Shown here in pieces: positions 28,820 through 37,910 of a DNA stretch of 64,000 nucleotides (position 1 is the first letter of the stretch; the number at the start of each line of letters is the position of its first letter). The notes under the pieces are model-generated. The model was given only the letters and a program-made list of their open reading frames with translations. It ran no database searches and was not told where the DNA came from. Source of the DNA: Alphaproteobacteria bacterium (GTDB taxonomy: Bacteria; Pseudomonadota; Alphaproteobacteria; Micropepsales; Micropepsaceae); assembly GCA_016783965.1 (NCBI GenBank), contig JADHVO010000002.1, positions 186,001 to 250,000 of the forward strand. The letters run 5' to 3'. Made by a program: the position numbers and the translations under genes.

Positions 28820-29330
28820 CTGCCTGATACAGTGCATGAGCGACTTCCGGCCGTGCACCATCGCGCACGCCAACAAACTGCCTTCGCTGTACCCCTCGAT
28901 CCCTGCTGGACTCTCGGACGCCGTTTCGCTCCAAGCTTCTGAGCAGCGTGCCGTCCTCTCCATGTTAGGTGCGCGTGACCCGCAACAGGTTCTGTATGCA
29001 GTACTCGCCACGCTAAATTCGGAATGTCATCTCAAGCAACTCTCCAGGTTGGAGGGCAGAGATATTCGAGAAAGTGGCGCGTTCAAGGCTTGCTGCCGTC
29101 ATTGATCCGTGTACGGATTTCATATCGTTCAATTCGCTGCAGTGCACGGGGGCATAAGCGGTTGATGCAGTTCGGAGCGCAACAAATGATCGTTTAATTG
29201 GGCATCCGAAAAAAAATTCGCGGAACGCCAAGCCGCTGTTTTCTCTGGAACGCAGCTGCCCGAGTGGCGGCGTAAACATCTACTCTTCCAGGGATGGACG
29301 TGAGAGCCGGAATGCGGCAATGGTTCCGGC
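28820..29330. other. Gene-poor stretch of lower GC
   Basis: About 510 bp between the minus-strand terminator and a small plus-strand gene, visibly poorer in G and C than its surroundings (for example the A8 run at 29209-29216). It has short open frames on both strands, but none with a convincing start, codon pattern or recognisable motif. I see no tRNA, tmRNA, RNase P or SRP signature. An untranslated transcript ending at the 28781-28819 terminator is possible. Confidence 0.45.
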
Positions 29331-29555
29331 ATGAAGAACGGTTGGTCGATTGCGGTCGCGGGCAAATCGCGCGCGGGCTCGCCTCAGACGCGACACTATC
29401 TCGTCGCCATCGAGAATGAGCATCTGGCGCGCGAGACGCTGGAGCGTCTCATCGGATCGGACGAAACGATCGTCGGCGCGACGATGATCGAGCCGCGGCA
29501 TCTCACGCGGCGAAACATGGCCGAGAACGACGTGTTCGAACTGGGCGGACGATAG
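29331..29555 (+). CDS. Hypothetical 74-aa protein
   Basis: Small protein beginning MKNGWSIAVAGKSRAG, with the core 'RHYLVAIENEHLARETLERLIGSDETIVGA', reading like a compact alpha/beta fold. No known family recognised. Codon use is GC-rich, unlike the low-GC stretch just upstream. A short hairpin (GCCGGAA / TTCCGGC, about 29306-29330) lies directly against the ATG and no clear Shine-Dalgarno is visible. It ends 24 bp before the convergent PBP1A stop. Confidence 0.55.
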   Translation: MKNGWSIAVAGKSRAGSPQTRHYLVAIENEHLARETLERLIGSDETIVGATMIEPRHLTRRNMAENDVFELGGR

Positions 29556-29579
29556 ATCCGCGCTGCCTTATCGCTTCGG

Positions 29580-32024
29580 CTAGTAGAGCCCGCCGTTGGC
29601 CGGGTCGACAGTCGGGGCAGCGGTGGCGCTGTCGTCAGTCGCCGTCGTGCTCCCGCCGAAAGTGGTTGAATTGCCGCCGAGCTCGCCGTTGGGCGCGTCG
29701 GGCTCGCCGGGCGCAGTGTTGGGCTTGAACGCCTCGGGAAAGGTGCCGCCGACGGCGCCGGACTTGTGGTCGATCTTAACGATCTCGATGCCGGGCGGCT
29801 GGCGGAACGGAATGCCCGGCGTGTTCGACAAAGCGCCCTTCATGAAGTCGCGGAAGATCGGCGCCGAGACCGAGGCGCCCTGCTCGTTGCCGCCAAGGCC
29901 GCGCGGATTATCGAAGCCGGCATAGACGCCGCACAGAAGATCGGGCGAGAAGCCGACGAACCAGACGTCCTTGGCCTCGTTCGAGGTACCGGTCTTGCCG
30001 GCCAGCGGCTTGCCGACGGCGAGCACGGAACGGCCGGTGCCGAACTGCACCACGCCTTCCATCATGTGCACCATCTGGTAGGCGGTGAGCGGGTCGAGCA
30101 CCTGCTCGCGCACGTCCTCAAGCAGCGGCTCCTGCTGGCCGTGATAGTCGTCCTGGTCGCAGCCGTCGCAGTTGCGGCCGTCATGGCGCCAGATGGTCTT
30201 ACCGTTGCGGTCCTGGATGCGATCGATCAGCGACGGGATCACCCTCTTGCCGCCATTCACAAACACGGCGTACCCGGTGACCTGCTTGAGCAGCGTCGTC
30301 TCGCCGGCGCCCAACGAGTTGGCGAGCAGCGGCTGGAGATGATCGTAGGCGCCGAACTTGATCGGATATTCGATCACCTTGTCCATGCCGACCGCCTGCG
30401 CGAGGCGCACGGTCATCAGGTTGCGCGACAGCTCAAGGCCGCGGCGCAGCGTGGCCATGCCGAGATAGCCGCCGCGCTCGAAGTTCTTGGGACGCCAGAT
30501 GTGACCCGAGCCGTCGTTCATCTCGAACGGGCCGTCGAGCACCTTGCTGACCGGCGTGTAGCCGTTGTCGAGCGCTGCCGCATACACATAGGGCTTGAAC
30601 GACGAACCGGTCTGCCGCATCGCCTGGAAGGCGCGATCGAACTGGCTGGACGCGTAGGAGAAGCCGCCCGACAGCGCGAGCACGCGGCCGGTGTGCGGAT
30701 CCATCGCGACGATGCCGCCGTTGATTTCCGGCACCTGGCGCAGGCCGTACTCGTTCGCGCCATTCGGCAGCGCCTCGACGTAGATCACGTCGCCCGGCTT
30801 GTAGACGTCGGCCGGCTTCTGCGGCGGCGGCCCGCCCCAGGGAGAACCCTTGTTCTGGTGATGCGCCCAGGTGATCTCACTCCACGGAATCGTCGCTTCA
30901 CTGCCGTCGTTGAGACCGATGCGCGTGGTCTGGCCATCGAATCCGAGCACCACGGCGACGCGCCAGGTCTCGACGCCCGACTGGTTCTGGACCGCCTTGA
31001 GCGTGTCCTTCCAGTTGCCGTTGATGTCGATGTTGCTGAGCGCGCCGCGCCAGCCATGCCGGCGGTCGTAGCGCACGAGGCCGGCGCGCAGCGCGTTCAC
31101 CGCGTAGTTCTGGAGCGCGGTGTCGAGCGTCGAGCGGACCTGGAGGCCGCCGTCATACAGCGCCTGCTCGCCGTAGCGGGCATAGAGTTCGCGGCGGACT
31201 TCTTCGACGAAGTAATCGGCGTCTTGGGTCTGCGAGCCGAAGGCGCGGGTCTGGGTGATGAGCGGCTCGGCCTGCGCGGTGTCGCGCTGTTCCTTCGTGA
31301 TGTAACCGTTCTCGTACATCTGGCCGATCACCCAGTTGCGGCGGTCGACGGCGGCCTGGTGGTTGCGCACCGGATCGAACTGCGACGGCGCCTTGGGCAG
31401 CGCGGCGAGGAAGGCGACCTCGGCGACGTCGAGCTCGTCGAGCGACTTGCCGAAATAGTTGAGCGAGGCGGCGGCGACGCCGTAGGAGTTCTCGCCGAGA
31501 TATATCTCGTTGAGATAGAGCTCGAGAATCTTCTGCTTGGAATAGGTCGCGTCGATGCGGATCGCGAGCACCGCTTCCTTGATCTTGCGCGCGAAATTCT
31601 GGCTCGAGTTGAGCAGGAAGTTCTTGGCCACCTGCTGGGTGATGGTGGACGCGCCTTCCAGGCGCTTGTGCTGGAGGACATTGAACATGTCCTTCACGGC
31701 CGCGCGCATGATGCCCGAAGGATCGATGCCGGGGTGGTTGTAGAAATTCTTGTCCTCGGCCGAGGTGAAGGCCTCGGTGATGAGCTTGGGCACGAAGCCG
31801 ATGGGCACGAAGATGCGGCGCTCGCGCGCGTATTCGCCGAGCAGCGTGCCGTCGCCGGCATAGACGCGGGTGGTGACCGGCGGGGTGTAGTCGCGCAGCG
31901 TCTCGATCGACGGCAGGTCGCGCGTGAGCCAGAACACCGTGATCACCACGGCGAGGACGCCGGTGGCGCCGATCACGGCGATGCCGAGACCGAGATAAAC
32001 AAGAACGCGGCGCAGGGTGCGCAT
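29580..32024 (-). CDS. mrcA: Penicillin-binding protein 1A (bifunctional)
   Basis: 814-aa bitopic peptidoglycan synthase. The N-terminal membrane anchor is at ~10-33. The GT51 glycosyltransferase has its catalytic Glu90 in TSAEDKNFYNHPGID and EGASTITQQVAKNF. The class A transpeptidase has Ser474-x-x-Lys477 (TGSSFKPY), SRN and KTGTSNEAKD. Between them is the PBP1A OB-type insert. ATG 32024 is chosen because it opens the anchor and follows GGAAGGG by 8 nt. A Thr/Gly/Asn-rich tail ends the protein. It lies 76 bp downstream of the amidase gene, on the same strand. Confidence 0.95.
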   Translation of the reverse strand: MRTLRRVLVYLGLGIAVIGATGVLAVVITVFWLTRDLPSIETLRDYTPPVTTRVYAGDGTLLGEYARERRIFVPIGFVPKLITEAFTSAEDKNFYNHPGIDPSGIMRAAVKDMFNVLQHKRLEGASTITQQVAKNFLLNSSQNFARKIKEAVLAIRIDATYSKQKILELYLNEIYLGENSYGVAAASLNYFGKSLDELDVAEVAFLAALPKAPSQFDPVRNHQAAVDRRNWVIGQMYENGYITKEQRDTAQAEPLITQTRAFGSQTQDADYFVEEVRRELYARYGEQALYDGGLQVRSTLDTALQNYAVNALRAGLVRYDRRHGWRGALSNIDINGNWKDTLKAVQNQSGVETWRVAVVLGFDGQTTRIGLNDGSEATIPWSEITWAHHQNKGSPWGGPPPQKPADVYKPGDVIYVEALPNGANEYGLRQVPEINGGIVAMDPHTGRVLALSGGFSYASSQFDRAFQAMRQTGSSFKPYVYAAALDNGYTPVSKVLDGPFEMNDGSGHIWRPKNFERGGYLGMATLRRGLELSRNLMTVRLAQAVGMDKVIEYPIKFGAYDHLQPLLANSLGAGETTLLKQVTGYAVFVNGGKRVIPSLIDRIQDRNGKTIWRHDGRNCDGCDQDDYHGQQEPLLEDVREQVLDPLTAYQMVHMMEGVVQFGTGRSVLAVGKPLAGKTGTSNEAKDVWFVGFSPDLLCGVYAGFDNPRGLGGNEQGASVSAPIFRDFMKGALSNTPGIPFRQPPGIEIVKIDHKSGAVGGTFPEAFKPNTAPGEPDAPNGELGGNSTTFGGSTTATDDSATAAPTVDPANGGLY

Positions 32025-32100
32025 CAGGTGCCCTTCCCGAGCGGCCCTCTTATAGGCCGATTGTGGCGGAGGAAAGATAAGGGTGGCGGAATTGACATAT

Positions 32101-33432
32101 TTACTGGTTGGCGATTCCGGTTCCTGGACTGAAGTAACGATCCACGGCATTGGCGATGGCGCCCACAACGCCGTTGCGCCACCGGGGCGTGTTCATCTGG
32201 TCCGCGTCGGACGCGTTGGACAGATAGCCCAATTCGATAAGCACCGCAGGGACATCGGGCGCTTTCAGGACCACGAAGGCTGCTGAACGATGGGCCTGAC
32301 GCGGCAAGATGTCCGTCGCTCCGGTCAGCGTTGCGATCGCCTCGGTGGCGAAACGTGACGACCTGTTCATCGTGTCACGCTGCGCCAGGTCGATCAGGAT
32401 CGGCGCCACCGTGGAGTTCCCCCCGCCGAGATCGACGCCGGCGATGACGTCTGACTGGTTCTCCTTGCGCGCCAGCGCGGCCGCCTCACGGTCCGAACCG
32501 CGCTCGGACAAGGTGTAGATCGACAGCCCGCTGATGCCGGGATCCGGGTTCGAGTCGGCGTGCAGCGAAATGAACAGGTCGGCGCGCCAGGAGCGGGCAA
32601 TGCGGGTGCGGTCGGTCAGCGGGATGAAGACGTCGGTGTCGCGCGTCAGATGCACGGTGTAGCCGCGCTTCACGAGTTCGTGGCCGAGACGAAGCGCTTC
32701 GTCGAGGACAAGGTCCTTCTCCATCAGCCCGTTCACGCCGCTGGTGCCGGAGTCGATGCCGCCATGGCCGGCATCGATGACGACGACATGTTTCTCGACC
32801 GGCGCGGGCGTGGGCGACGGCGCGGGCGGGAGCGAGGCGAGCTGCTCGGCGGCGGCTTCGCGGGCGCGCAGGTCTTCGGGCCACCCCGCCGACTTGTCGA
32901 ACATGTCCTGCGTGGTGGGCGCGAGATCGATCACGGCGCGATAGCCGTAGCCGCCCGACGGCGGGATGACCATGACGGGCGACACGGCGACGGGGCTGTT
33001 GAGGTCAATGACAAAGCGCGAGTTGCCGGAGCGGAACTGGCCGTAGCGGTAGGCTCGGATGGCGCCATTGCCGCTCGGCCGCGGGGCATTGTCCATGTGC
33101 CACTGCACGGCCGGCATATCGACCACCACGCGATTGGGATTGCGCAGGGTGAAGGTGCGGAAGGTGACCGGGTCCGAGACCTCGACCACGAAGCGGGTCT
33201 TGTCGGTGTGCTCGCCGAGGCGAGTGGCCATCACGATGGGGATGGTGTGAGGTCCGGGCCGGGCAGCCGGGGATTGTGGCTTGGGCGGGACAGGGGACAC
33301 CGCGCCGTCACCCTTGAGGATCCGGGTGATGAGGTCGTCGGCAGCGTCCGTGGTGCCGGAGGCAGCCCAAGCCGCCCCAGCGATCACCAGGGTCGCGAGC
33401 CCACCCAAAATGGTGGTCCACCGCCGATTCAT
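32101..33432 (-). CDS. N-acetylmuramoyl-L-alanine amidase, AmiC type
   Basis: 443-aa exported amidase that splits the peptide from MurNAc during cell separation. The signal peptide runs to about residue 23. An AMIN domain (about 60-175: RFVVEVSDPVTFRTF ... RFVIDLNSPVAV) targets the septum. The Amidase_3 domain follows, with VVVIDAGHGGIDSG, the glutamate in the 'GLMEKDLVLDEALRLG' helix, SLHADSN and AVLIELGYLSN zinc and catalytic motifs. It is upstream of PBP1A on the same strand, a common alphaproteobacterial pairing, and divergent from rne. Confidence 0.93.
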   Translation of the reverse strand: MNRRWTTILGGLATLVIAGAAWAASGTTDAADDLITRILKGDGAVSPVPPKPQSPAARPGPHTIPIVMATRLGEHTDKTRFVVEVSDPVTFRTFTLRNPNRVVVDMPAVQWHMDNAPRPSGNGAIRAYRYGQFRSGNSRFVIDLNSPVAVSPVMVIPPSGGYGYRAVIDLAPTTQDMFDKSAGWPEDLRAREAAAEQLASLPPAPSPTPAPVEKHVVVIDAGHGGIDSGTSGVNGLMEKDLVLDEALRLGHELVKRGYTVHLTRDTDVFIPLTDRTRIARSWRADLFISLHADSNPDPGISGLSIYTLSERGSDREAAALARKENQSDVIAGVDLGGGNSTVAPILIDLAQRDTMNRSSRFATEAIATLTGATDILPRQAHRSAAFVVLKAPDVPAVLIELGYLSNASDADQMNTPRWRNGVVGAIANAVDRYFSPGTGIANQ

Positions 33433-33484
33433 CCCAAAAGCCCGAGAACAGCCGCCAGAAACTGGCCGTAAACCATTTACGAAG

Positions 33485-33600
33485 TCTTAGCACTAAGCGT
33501 TTTTACAATGAATCCCGTGGGTTCCCCTTGCCGTTGGGGGAAGGGGACCCTACAAGCATATTCATGCTGCGCCGTCCGGTCACAGGGGTGACCGGATATG
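33485..33600 (+). promoter_or_regulatory. Structured rne upstream region
   Basis: The 425-bp space between amiC and rne holds several dyads: CTTAG-CA-CTAAG (33485-33496), a stem GGGTtCCCCTT / AAGGGGACCC (33519-33550) and a perfect 9-bp stem TCCGGTCAC / GTGACCGGA with a 4-base loop (33575-33596). A -10-like TACAAT (33504-33509) precedes the two stems, so they would sit in a ~340-nt rne leader. RNase E autoregulates through a structured 5' UTR in E. coli; the same here is inference. From 33601 to 33857 I see nothing specific. Confidence 0.45.
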
Positions 33601-33857
33601 ACGGTGCGGTGGTCCGGGACAGGCGCCGGAACGGCTTTCAAGCCCCAGCGTGCCCAATCCCTCCATTGCAGCAGCACCAAACCGGCCCGGCCGGCGAAAA
33701 GTAATTCTTGTGATGACCGACACAGCGCGAGCCCTTTCCCCCCACCCCGCATCGCAGATGCAGGCGGCGGCGCGGCGGCGCGTGTCCCCAACAACGCGGT
33801 CCAACCACTCCCCGGCGCCCACGAGCGCGGGACGTTGCCGGCCGCTCGGAGAGTTCA

Positions 33858-36809
33858 ATGTCCAAGCGCATGCTGATCGACGCATCTCACCCGGAGGAGA
33901 CGCGCGTCGTCGTTCTCGACGGTAGCAAGGTCGAGGAATTCGATTTCGAGGCCGCGTCAAAGCGGCCCCTCAAGGGCAACATCTACCTGGCCAAGGTGAC
34001 GCGCGTGGAGCCCTCGCTCCAGGCGGCGTTTGTGGAATACGGCGGCAACCGCCAGGGCTTCCTGGCCTTCGCCGAAATCCATCCCGACTACTACCAGATC
34101 CCGATCGCGGACCGTCAGGCGCTGATCGCTGAGCAGGAAGCGGAAGCCCGCCGGCGCCAGGAGGACGACATCGAGTCGTTCGAGATCACCTCGGGTCCCA
34201 AGCCCACGACGGGCGAGGACGAAGAGGAAGAAGCCGCAAGCGCCGAGGCCAGTGCGCCGGCGGAGCCCGTCGACACCATCGACTCTGCGCCTGACGCCAC
34301 TGCCCTGCCGACAGAGGATGGCGCGGAGGCCGCGCCGCCGGTCGAAGGCGCTGCCGACGACGAGGACGACGAGCACGAAGAGGTGTTCGTCCATCAGGGC
34401 GCGGCGGTCGAAGACGATCACGACCATCACCACAGTCACGACCACCACACCCATGACGGACACGTCCATCACGACGACGCGGACGACGAGATCGACACGG
34501 TTGCGGACGAGGAAGAGGAAGACGGCGTCGCCGACGAGCAGACCGTCGCGGCCTCCGCATCGCATATCCCGGCCGAGGACGGCATGCATGTCGAAACGCC
34601 GGAGCCGGAGATCACCGAGAACATCCCCGACATCCAAACCGCTTCGGAGCAGGCGCCCGAGGGCGAGCAGCACGCCGCCAATGCCAACAGCGAGCAGGCG
34701 CTGCATGCGCCGCGGCCGTCGCAGCGCTGGGTGCGCCGCCGCCACTACAAGATCCAGGAAGTCATCAAGCGCCGCCAGATCATCCTGGTGCAGGTGGTCA
34801 AGGAAGAGCGCGGCAACAAGGGTGCGGCGCTGACGACCTATCTGTCGCTGGCGGGCCGTTACTGCGTGCTGATGCCCAACACGCCGCGCGGCGGCGGCAT
34901 CTCGCGCAAGATCACCAATGCGAACGACAGGAAGCGCCTGAAGGAAGCGGCGCAGGGGCTGGAGCTGCCCGAGGGCATGGGCCTCATCATCCGCACCGCG
35001 GGCGAGAACCGGACCAAGCTCGAGATCCGGCGCGACTACGAATACCTGCTGCGCATGTGGGACACGATCCGCGAGACGACGCTGAACTCGATTGCGCCGG
35101 CGAACGTGTACGAGGAAGGCGACCTCATCAAGCGCGCCATCCGCGACCTCTACAACAAGGACGTGCAGGAGATTCAGGTCGAGGGTGAGGCGGGCTACCG
35201 CAACGCCAAGGACTTCATGCGCATGCTGATGCCGGCGCACGCCAAGAACGTGAAGCTCTACCAGGAGCCGACACCGCTGTTCCAGCGCCAGCATGTCGAG
35301 GCGCAGCTGGACCAGATGTTCCAGTCGACCGTGACGCTGAAGTCCGGCGGCTACATCGTGATCAACCAGACCGAGGCGCTGGTGTCGATCGACGTGAACT
35401 CCGGCCGCTCGACGCGCGAGCACTCGATAGAGGAGACGGCGCGCAAGACGAACCTGGAGGCGGCGGACGAGATCGGGCGGCAGCTGCGCCTGCGCGACCT
35501 TGCCGGCCTGATCGTCATAGACTTCATCGACATGGAAGACGGCCGCAACGACCGCGACGTCGAGAAGCGGCTGCGCGATGCGGTGAAGAACGACCGCGCC
35601 CGCATCCAGATCGGCAAGATCAGCCAGTTCGGCCTGCTCGAGATGAGCCGTCAGCGCCTGCGCGCGGGCGTCATCGCGGGCTCGACGGTCCCCTGCCCGC
35701 ATTGCGGCGGCCAGGGCATCGTGCGCTCTGTGGAATCCACCTCGCTGCGTGTGCTGCGCGGCCTCGAGGAAGAAGCGCAGAAGCAGCGCGCCGAAGGGCT
35801 GACGGTCAAGGTCGCGAGCGACGTCGCGATGTACACGCTGAACCAGAAGCGGCGCGAGCTGTCGCGGATCGAGAACGACTACCAGATCACCATCAGCTTC
35901 GAGCCGAAGCACGACCTGATGGCGGGCGCGTTCGAGATCGAGCGTGAAGGCCATCGCAATCCCGAAGACTTCCCGCGGCCGCAGGCGCTGCCGCCGGCAC
36001 CGCTCAGCCCCGAGGACCAGGCGGACCTGGACGTGGTGGAGGAAGAGGAGCTGGAGGCCGAGGACGAGGCCATCGAAGAGGCGATCGAAGCCGAGGAAGC
36101 GGAAGCCTCCGGCGAAGAGCGTCCGGAGCGCGAGCGCCGCGACGACGGCGAGCGTGGCGGACGGCGCGGACGCCGCCGCCGCGGCGGGCGCAACCGCAAC
36201 CGCCGCGACCGCGACCAGCGCGAGGGCGGTGCGCCGCGCGAGGCGGGCGACGGCGAGCAGCAAGCCGCTGCGCCCGCGGCTTCGGAGGACGGTGGCGACG
36301 GCGAATTCGCGACCGAGCCGGAGGATATGGCCGAAGGCGGCGAGCAATTTGCGAGCGATCATGCGCCGGAGCACGGCGGTCAGAACGGCGAGCGCGGACC
36401 GCGCCGCCGGCGGCGGCGTCGCGGGCGCCGCGGCGGCAACCGCGACCGTTTCCAGTCCAGCGAGAACCCCATGGCCGCGCCGGCCGATGGCGAGGCCATG
36501 CCGCCCGTCGACGGCGAGGCTGTGCTGCCGGTGCCCTCGACCCCGCCCGTGTCGCAAACGCCGGCATCGTTCGGCTCCGACCGCTACGGCCATGTTGACG
36601 AGATCGACACGACCCCGACCAACACACCAACCCGCAGCGTACCCAATGCGGCGTCGTCGCCCTCCTGGTCACTGAGCGATCCGCACGAGATCGACACCAC
36701 GCCGCAGGAAACGCCGAGGCCTGCGGCCGCCACCGAGACGCCGGCGTCGACCGAGCCGGCCGCACCGCCCAAGAAGGGCTGGTGGCAGCGCGCATTCAAG
36801 TCAAACTGA
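33858..36809 (+). CDS. rne: Ribonuclease E/G family endoribonuclease
   Basis: 983-aa RNase E, core of the RNA degradosome. An S1 domain (from ~37) is split by a long acidic insert (~100-290) holding a His/Asp-rich tract near 186-207 (11 His in 20 residues). The RNase E/G catalytic core follows, with SIDVNSGRST (Asp512) and VIDFIDMED (Asp555, Asp558) for metal binding and the Zn-link CPHC (Cys613, Cys616) for tetramer formation. The C-terminal third is disordered, alternating Arg-rich patches (RRGRRRRGGRNRNRRDRD) and acidic stretches, for RNA and partner binding. It ends in a 'KKGWWQRAFKSN' peptide. The His-rich stretch could bind metal. Confidence 0.96.
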   Translation: MSKRMLIDASHPEETRVVVLDGSKVEEFDFEAASKRPLKGNIYLAKVTRVEPSLQAAFVEYGGNRQGFLAFAEIHPDYYQIPIADRQALIAEQEAEARRRQEDDIESFEITSGPKPTTGEDEEEEAASAEASAPAEPVDTIDSAPDATALPTEDGAEAAPPVEGAADDEDDEHEEVFVHQGAAVEDDHDHHHSHDHHTHDGHVHHDDADDEIDTVADEEEEDGVADEQTVAASASHIPAEDGMHVETPEPEITENIPDIQTASEQAPEGEQHAANANSEQALHAPRPSQRWVRRRHYKIQEVIKRRQIILVQVVKEERGNKGAALTTYLSLAGRYCVLMPNTPRGGGISRKITNANDRKRLKEAAQGLELPEGMGLIIRTAGENRTKLEIRRDYEYLLRMWDTIRETTLNSIAPANVYEEGDLIKRAIRDLYNKDVQEIQVEGEAGYRNAKDFMRMLMPAHAKNVKLYQEPTPLFQRQHVEAQLDQMFQSTVTLKSGGYIVINQTEALVSIDVNSGRSTREHSIEETARKTNLEAADEIGRQLRLRDLAGLIVIDFIDMEDGRNDRDVEKRLRDAVKNDRARIQIGKISQFGLLEMSRQRLRAGVIAGSTVPCPHCGGQGIVRSVESTSLRVLRGLEEEAQKQRAEGLTVKVASDVAMYTLNQKRRELSRIENDYQITISFEPKHDLMAGAFEIEREGHRNPEDFPRPQALPPAPLSPEDQADLDVVEEEELEAEDEAIEEAIEAEEAEASGEERPERERRDDGERGGRRGRRRRGGRNRNRRDRDQREGGAPREAGDGEQQAAAPAASEDGGDGEFATEPEDMAEGGEQFASDHAPEHGGQNGERGPRRRRRRRGRRGGNRDRFQSSENPMAAPADGEAMPPVDGEAVLPVPSTPPVSQTPASFGSDRYGHVDEIDTTPTNTPTRSVPNAASSPSWSLSDPHEIDTTPQETPRPAAATETPASTEPAAPPKKGWWQRAFKSN

Positions 36810-36825
36810 TCGACGCTGATGAATT

Positions 36826-36864
36826 GAAGCGGCGCGGATCGAACGGTCCGCGCCGCTTCCTTAC
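36826..36864 (+). terminator. Terminator-like hairpin after rne
   Basis: A perfect 13-bp stem GAAGCGGCGCGGA (36826-36838) / TCCGCGCCGCTTC (36847-36859), 8-base loop, follows the rne stop by 17 bp. The downstream run is only CTTA, so termination may be partial. Confidence 0.65.
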
Positions 36865-36888
36865 GCCAGCGCTGGCCTCGACGGATGT

Positions 36889-36934
36889 GCGAATAAGTCT
36901 CATTTACTCGATCGGTCGCAACGGTATATTGCGA
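36889..36934 (+). promoter_or_regulatory. Promoter of the flavoprotein cassette with two candidate operators
   Basis: -35 TTTACT (36903-36908), 16-bp spacer, -10 TATATT (36925-36930), then GGAGA just before the GTG start at 36963. A 19-bp stretch at 36889-36907 (GCGAATAAG T CTCATTTAC) agrees with the classic Fur box at 11 of 19 positions and overlaps the -35. A separate dyad TCGCAA-N7-TTGCGA (36916-36934) overlaps the -10. Both are candidate operator sites; neither is proven. Confidence 0.45.
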
Positions 36935-36962
36935 TCGATTCTTAATTGCATTCGGAGATATC

Positions 36963-37910
36963 GTGCACTGGTTGTCGAAAGGCTTGCTTATTGCCTTCGC
37001 GCTCGCCGCGTCCTTCGCCGCGCCTGCGGAGGCAGATGAGCCGCTCCTGGGCTTCCTCTACACCACCGACCTGTTGCCCAAGGGCGGCATGGAGGTCGAG
37101 CAATGGCTCACCTGGCGGCATGCAAAGGCGCACGGGAGCTTCAATCTGCTCGAGAACCGCAGTGAGTTTTCTTATGGCGTGACAGACTCCCTGCAGCTTT
37201 CGGGCTACCTGATCTATGACTGGACGCAGGCCCACCATAACGGTCCCGACGGGAGCACGACTGCCCCAGAGCAGTTCTCGGACTTCTTTCCCGCGCCCGG
37301 CTCCTATTTCAACAAGTGGAAGTTCATTGGCGTGGCCGGCGAAGCGATCTGGCGTGTGCAGAGTCCTTACACCGATCCCGTCGGCATTGCGCTGTACGCC
37401 GAACCCACCATCGGCAACCGTTTCCAGGAACTCGAACTCAAGGCGATCTTCCAGAAGAACTTTCTCGACGATCGTCTGGTCCTGATCGGCAACATCACCT
37501 GGGCACCCGAGGTTCGCCATCTGCCGGCAAATCCCTTTGCAGCCCCCGGCAGCGTGGATGCGTCCCGAAACGTCAACGTCGAGACAGACGTCAATTTCGG
37601 CATCGGCGCGTCATACCGTTTCGCCCCCAACTGGTCGGTCGGGGTGGAGCTTCAGAACGAACGCGAGATCAACCAATGGGCGCTTTTTGCGCGAAGCCAG
37701 TGGATGGGCAATGCCTACTACACAGGCCCCACGATCCACTATGCCAACGACCACTTCTTCGCCACGCTGACCTGGTGGCAGCAGCTACCCTGGGCGAACA
37801 ACTACATGGACCCCGGCGTCGTCGTGCACGGCTATGACGGCGACGTGGACTTCGAGCGCACCCGCGTGCGCCTCAAGGTCGGCTACTATTTCGGAGGCGG
37901 CGATCAATGA
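36963..37910 (+). CDS. DUF6662-like outer envelope protein
   Basis: 315-aa exported protein, signal peptide ending about AEA (residue 24). The rest alternates aromatic and polar residues (GGMEVEQWLTWRHAK, SFNLLENRSEFSYGVTDSLQLSGYLIY) and ends in a C-terminal 'RTRVRLKVGYYFGGGDQ' strand, the pattern of an outer-membrane beta-barrel. I assign it to the DUF6662 type from memory of these motifs. GTG 36963 is the start, 4 nt after GGAGA. First gene of a four-gene operon; its stop overlaps the next ATG (ATGA). Confidence 0.72.
   Translation: MHWLSKGLLIAFALAASFAAPAEADEPLLGFLYTTDLLPKGGMEVEQWLTWRHAKAHGSFNLLENRSEFSYGVTDSLQLSGYLIYDWTQAHHNGPDGSTTAPEQFSDFFPAPGSYFNKWKFIGVAGEAIWRVQSPYTDPVGIALYAEPTIGNRFQELELKAIFQKNFLDDRLVLIGNITWAPEVRHLPANPFAAPGSVDASRNVNVETDVNFGIGASYRFAPNWSVGVELQNEREINQWALFARSQWMGNAYYTGPTIHYANDHFFATLTWWQQLPWANNYMDPGVVVHGYDGDVDFERTRVRLKVGYYFGGGDQ

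Noticed and set aside
28820-29330. A tmRNA, RNase P RNA or degraded PilZ-type gene in the low-GC gap
   Set aside because: None of the diagnostic conserved segments are present, and joining the minus-strand frames gives no recognisable domain.
36000-36600. Arg/Glu-rich repeats at the end of rne as a genomic repeat
   Set aside because: They are in frame and match the disordered C-terminal scaffold expected for RNase E.
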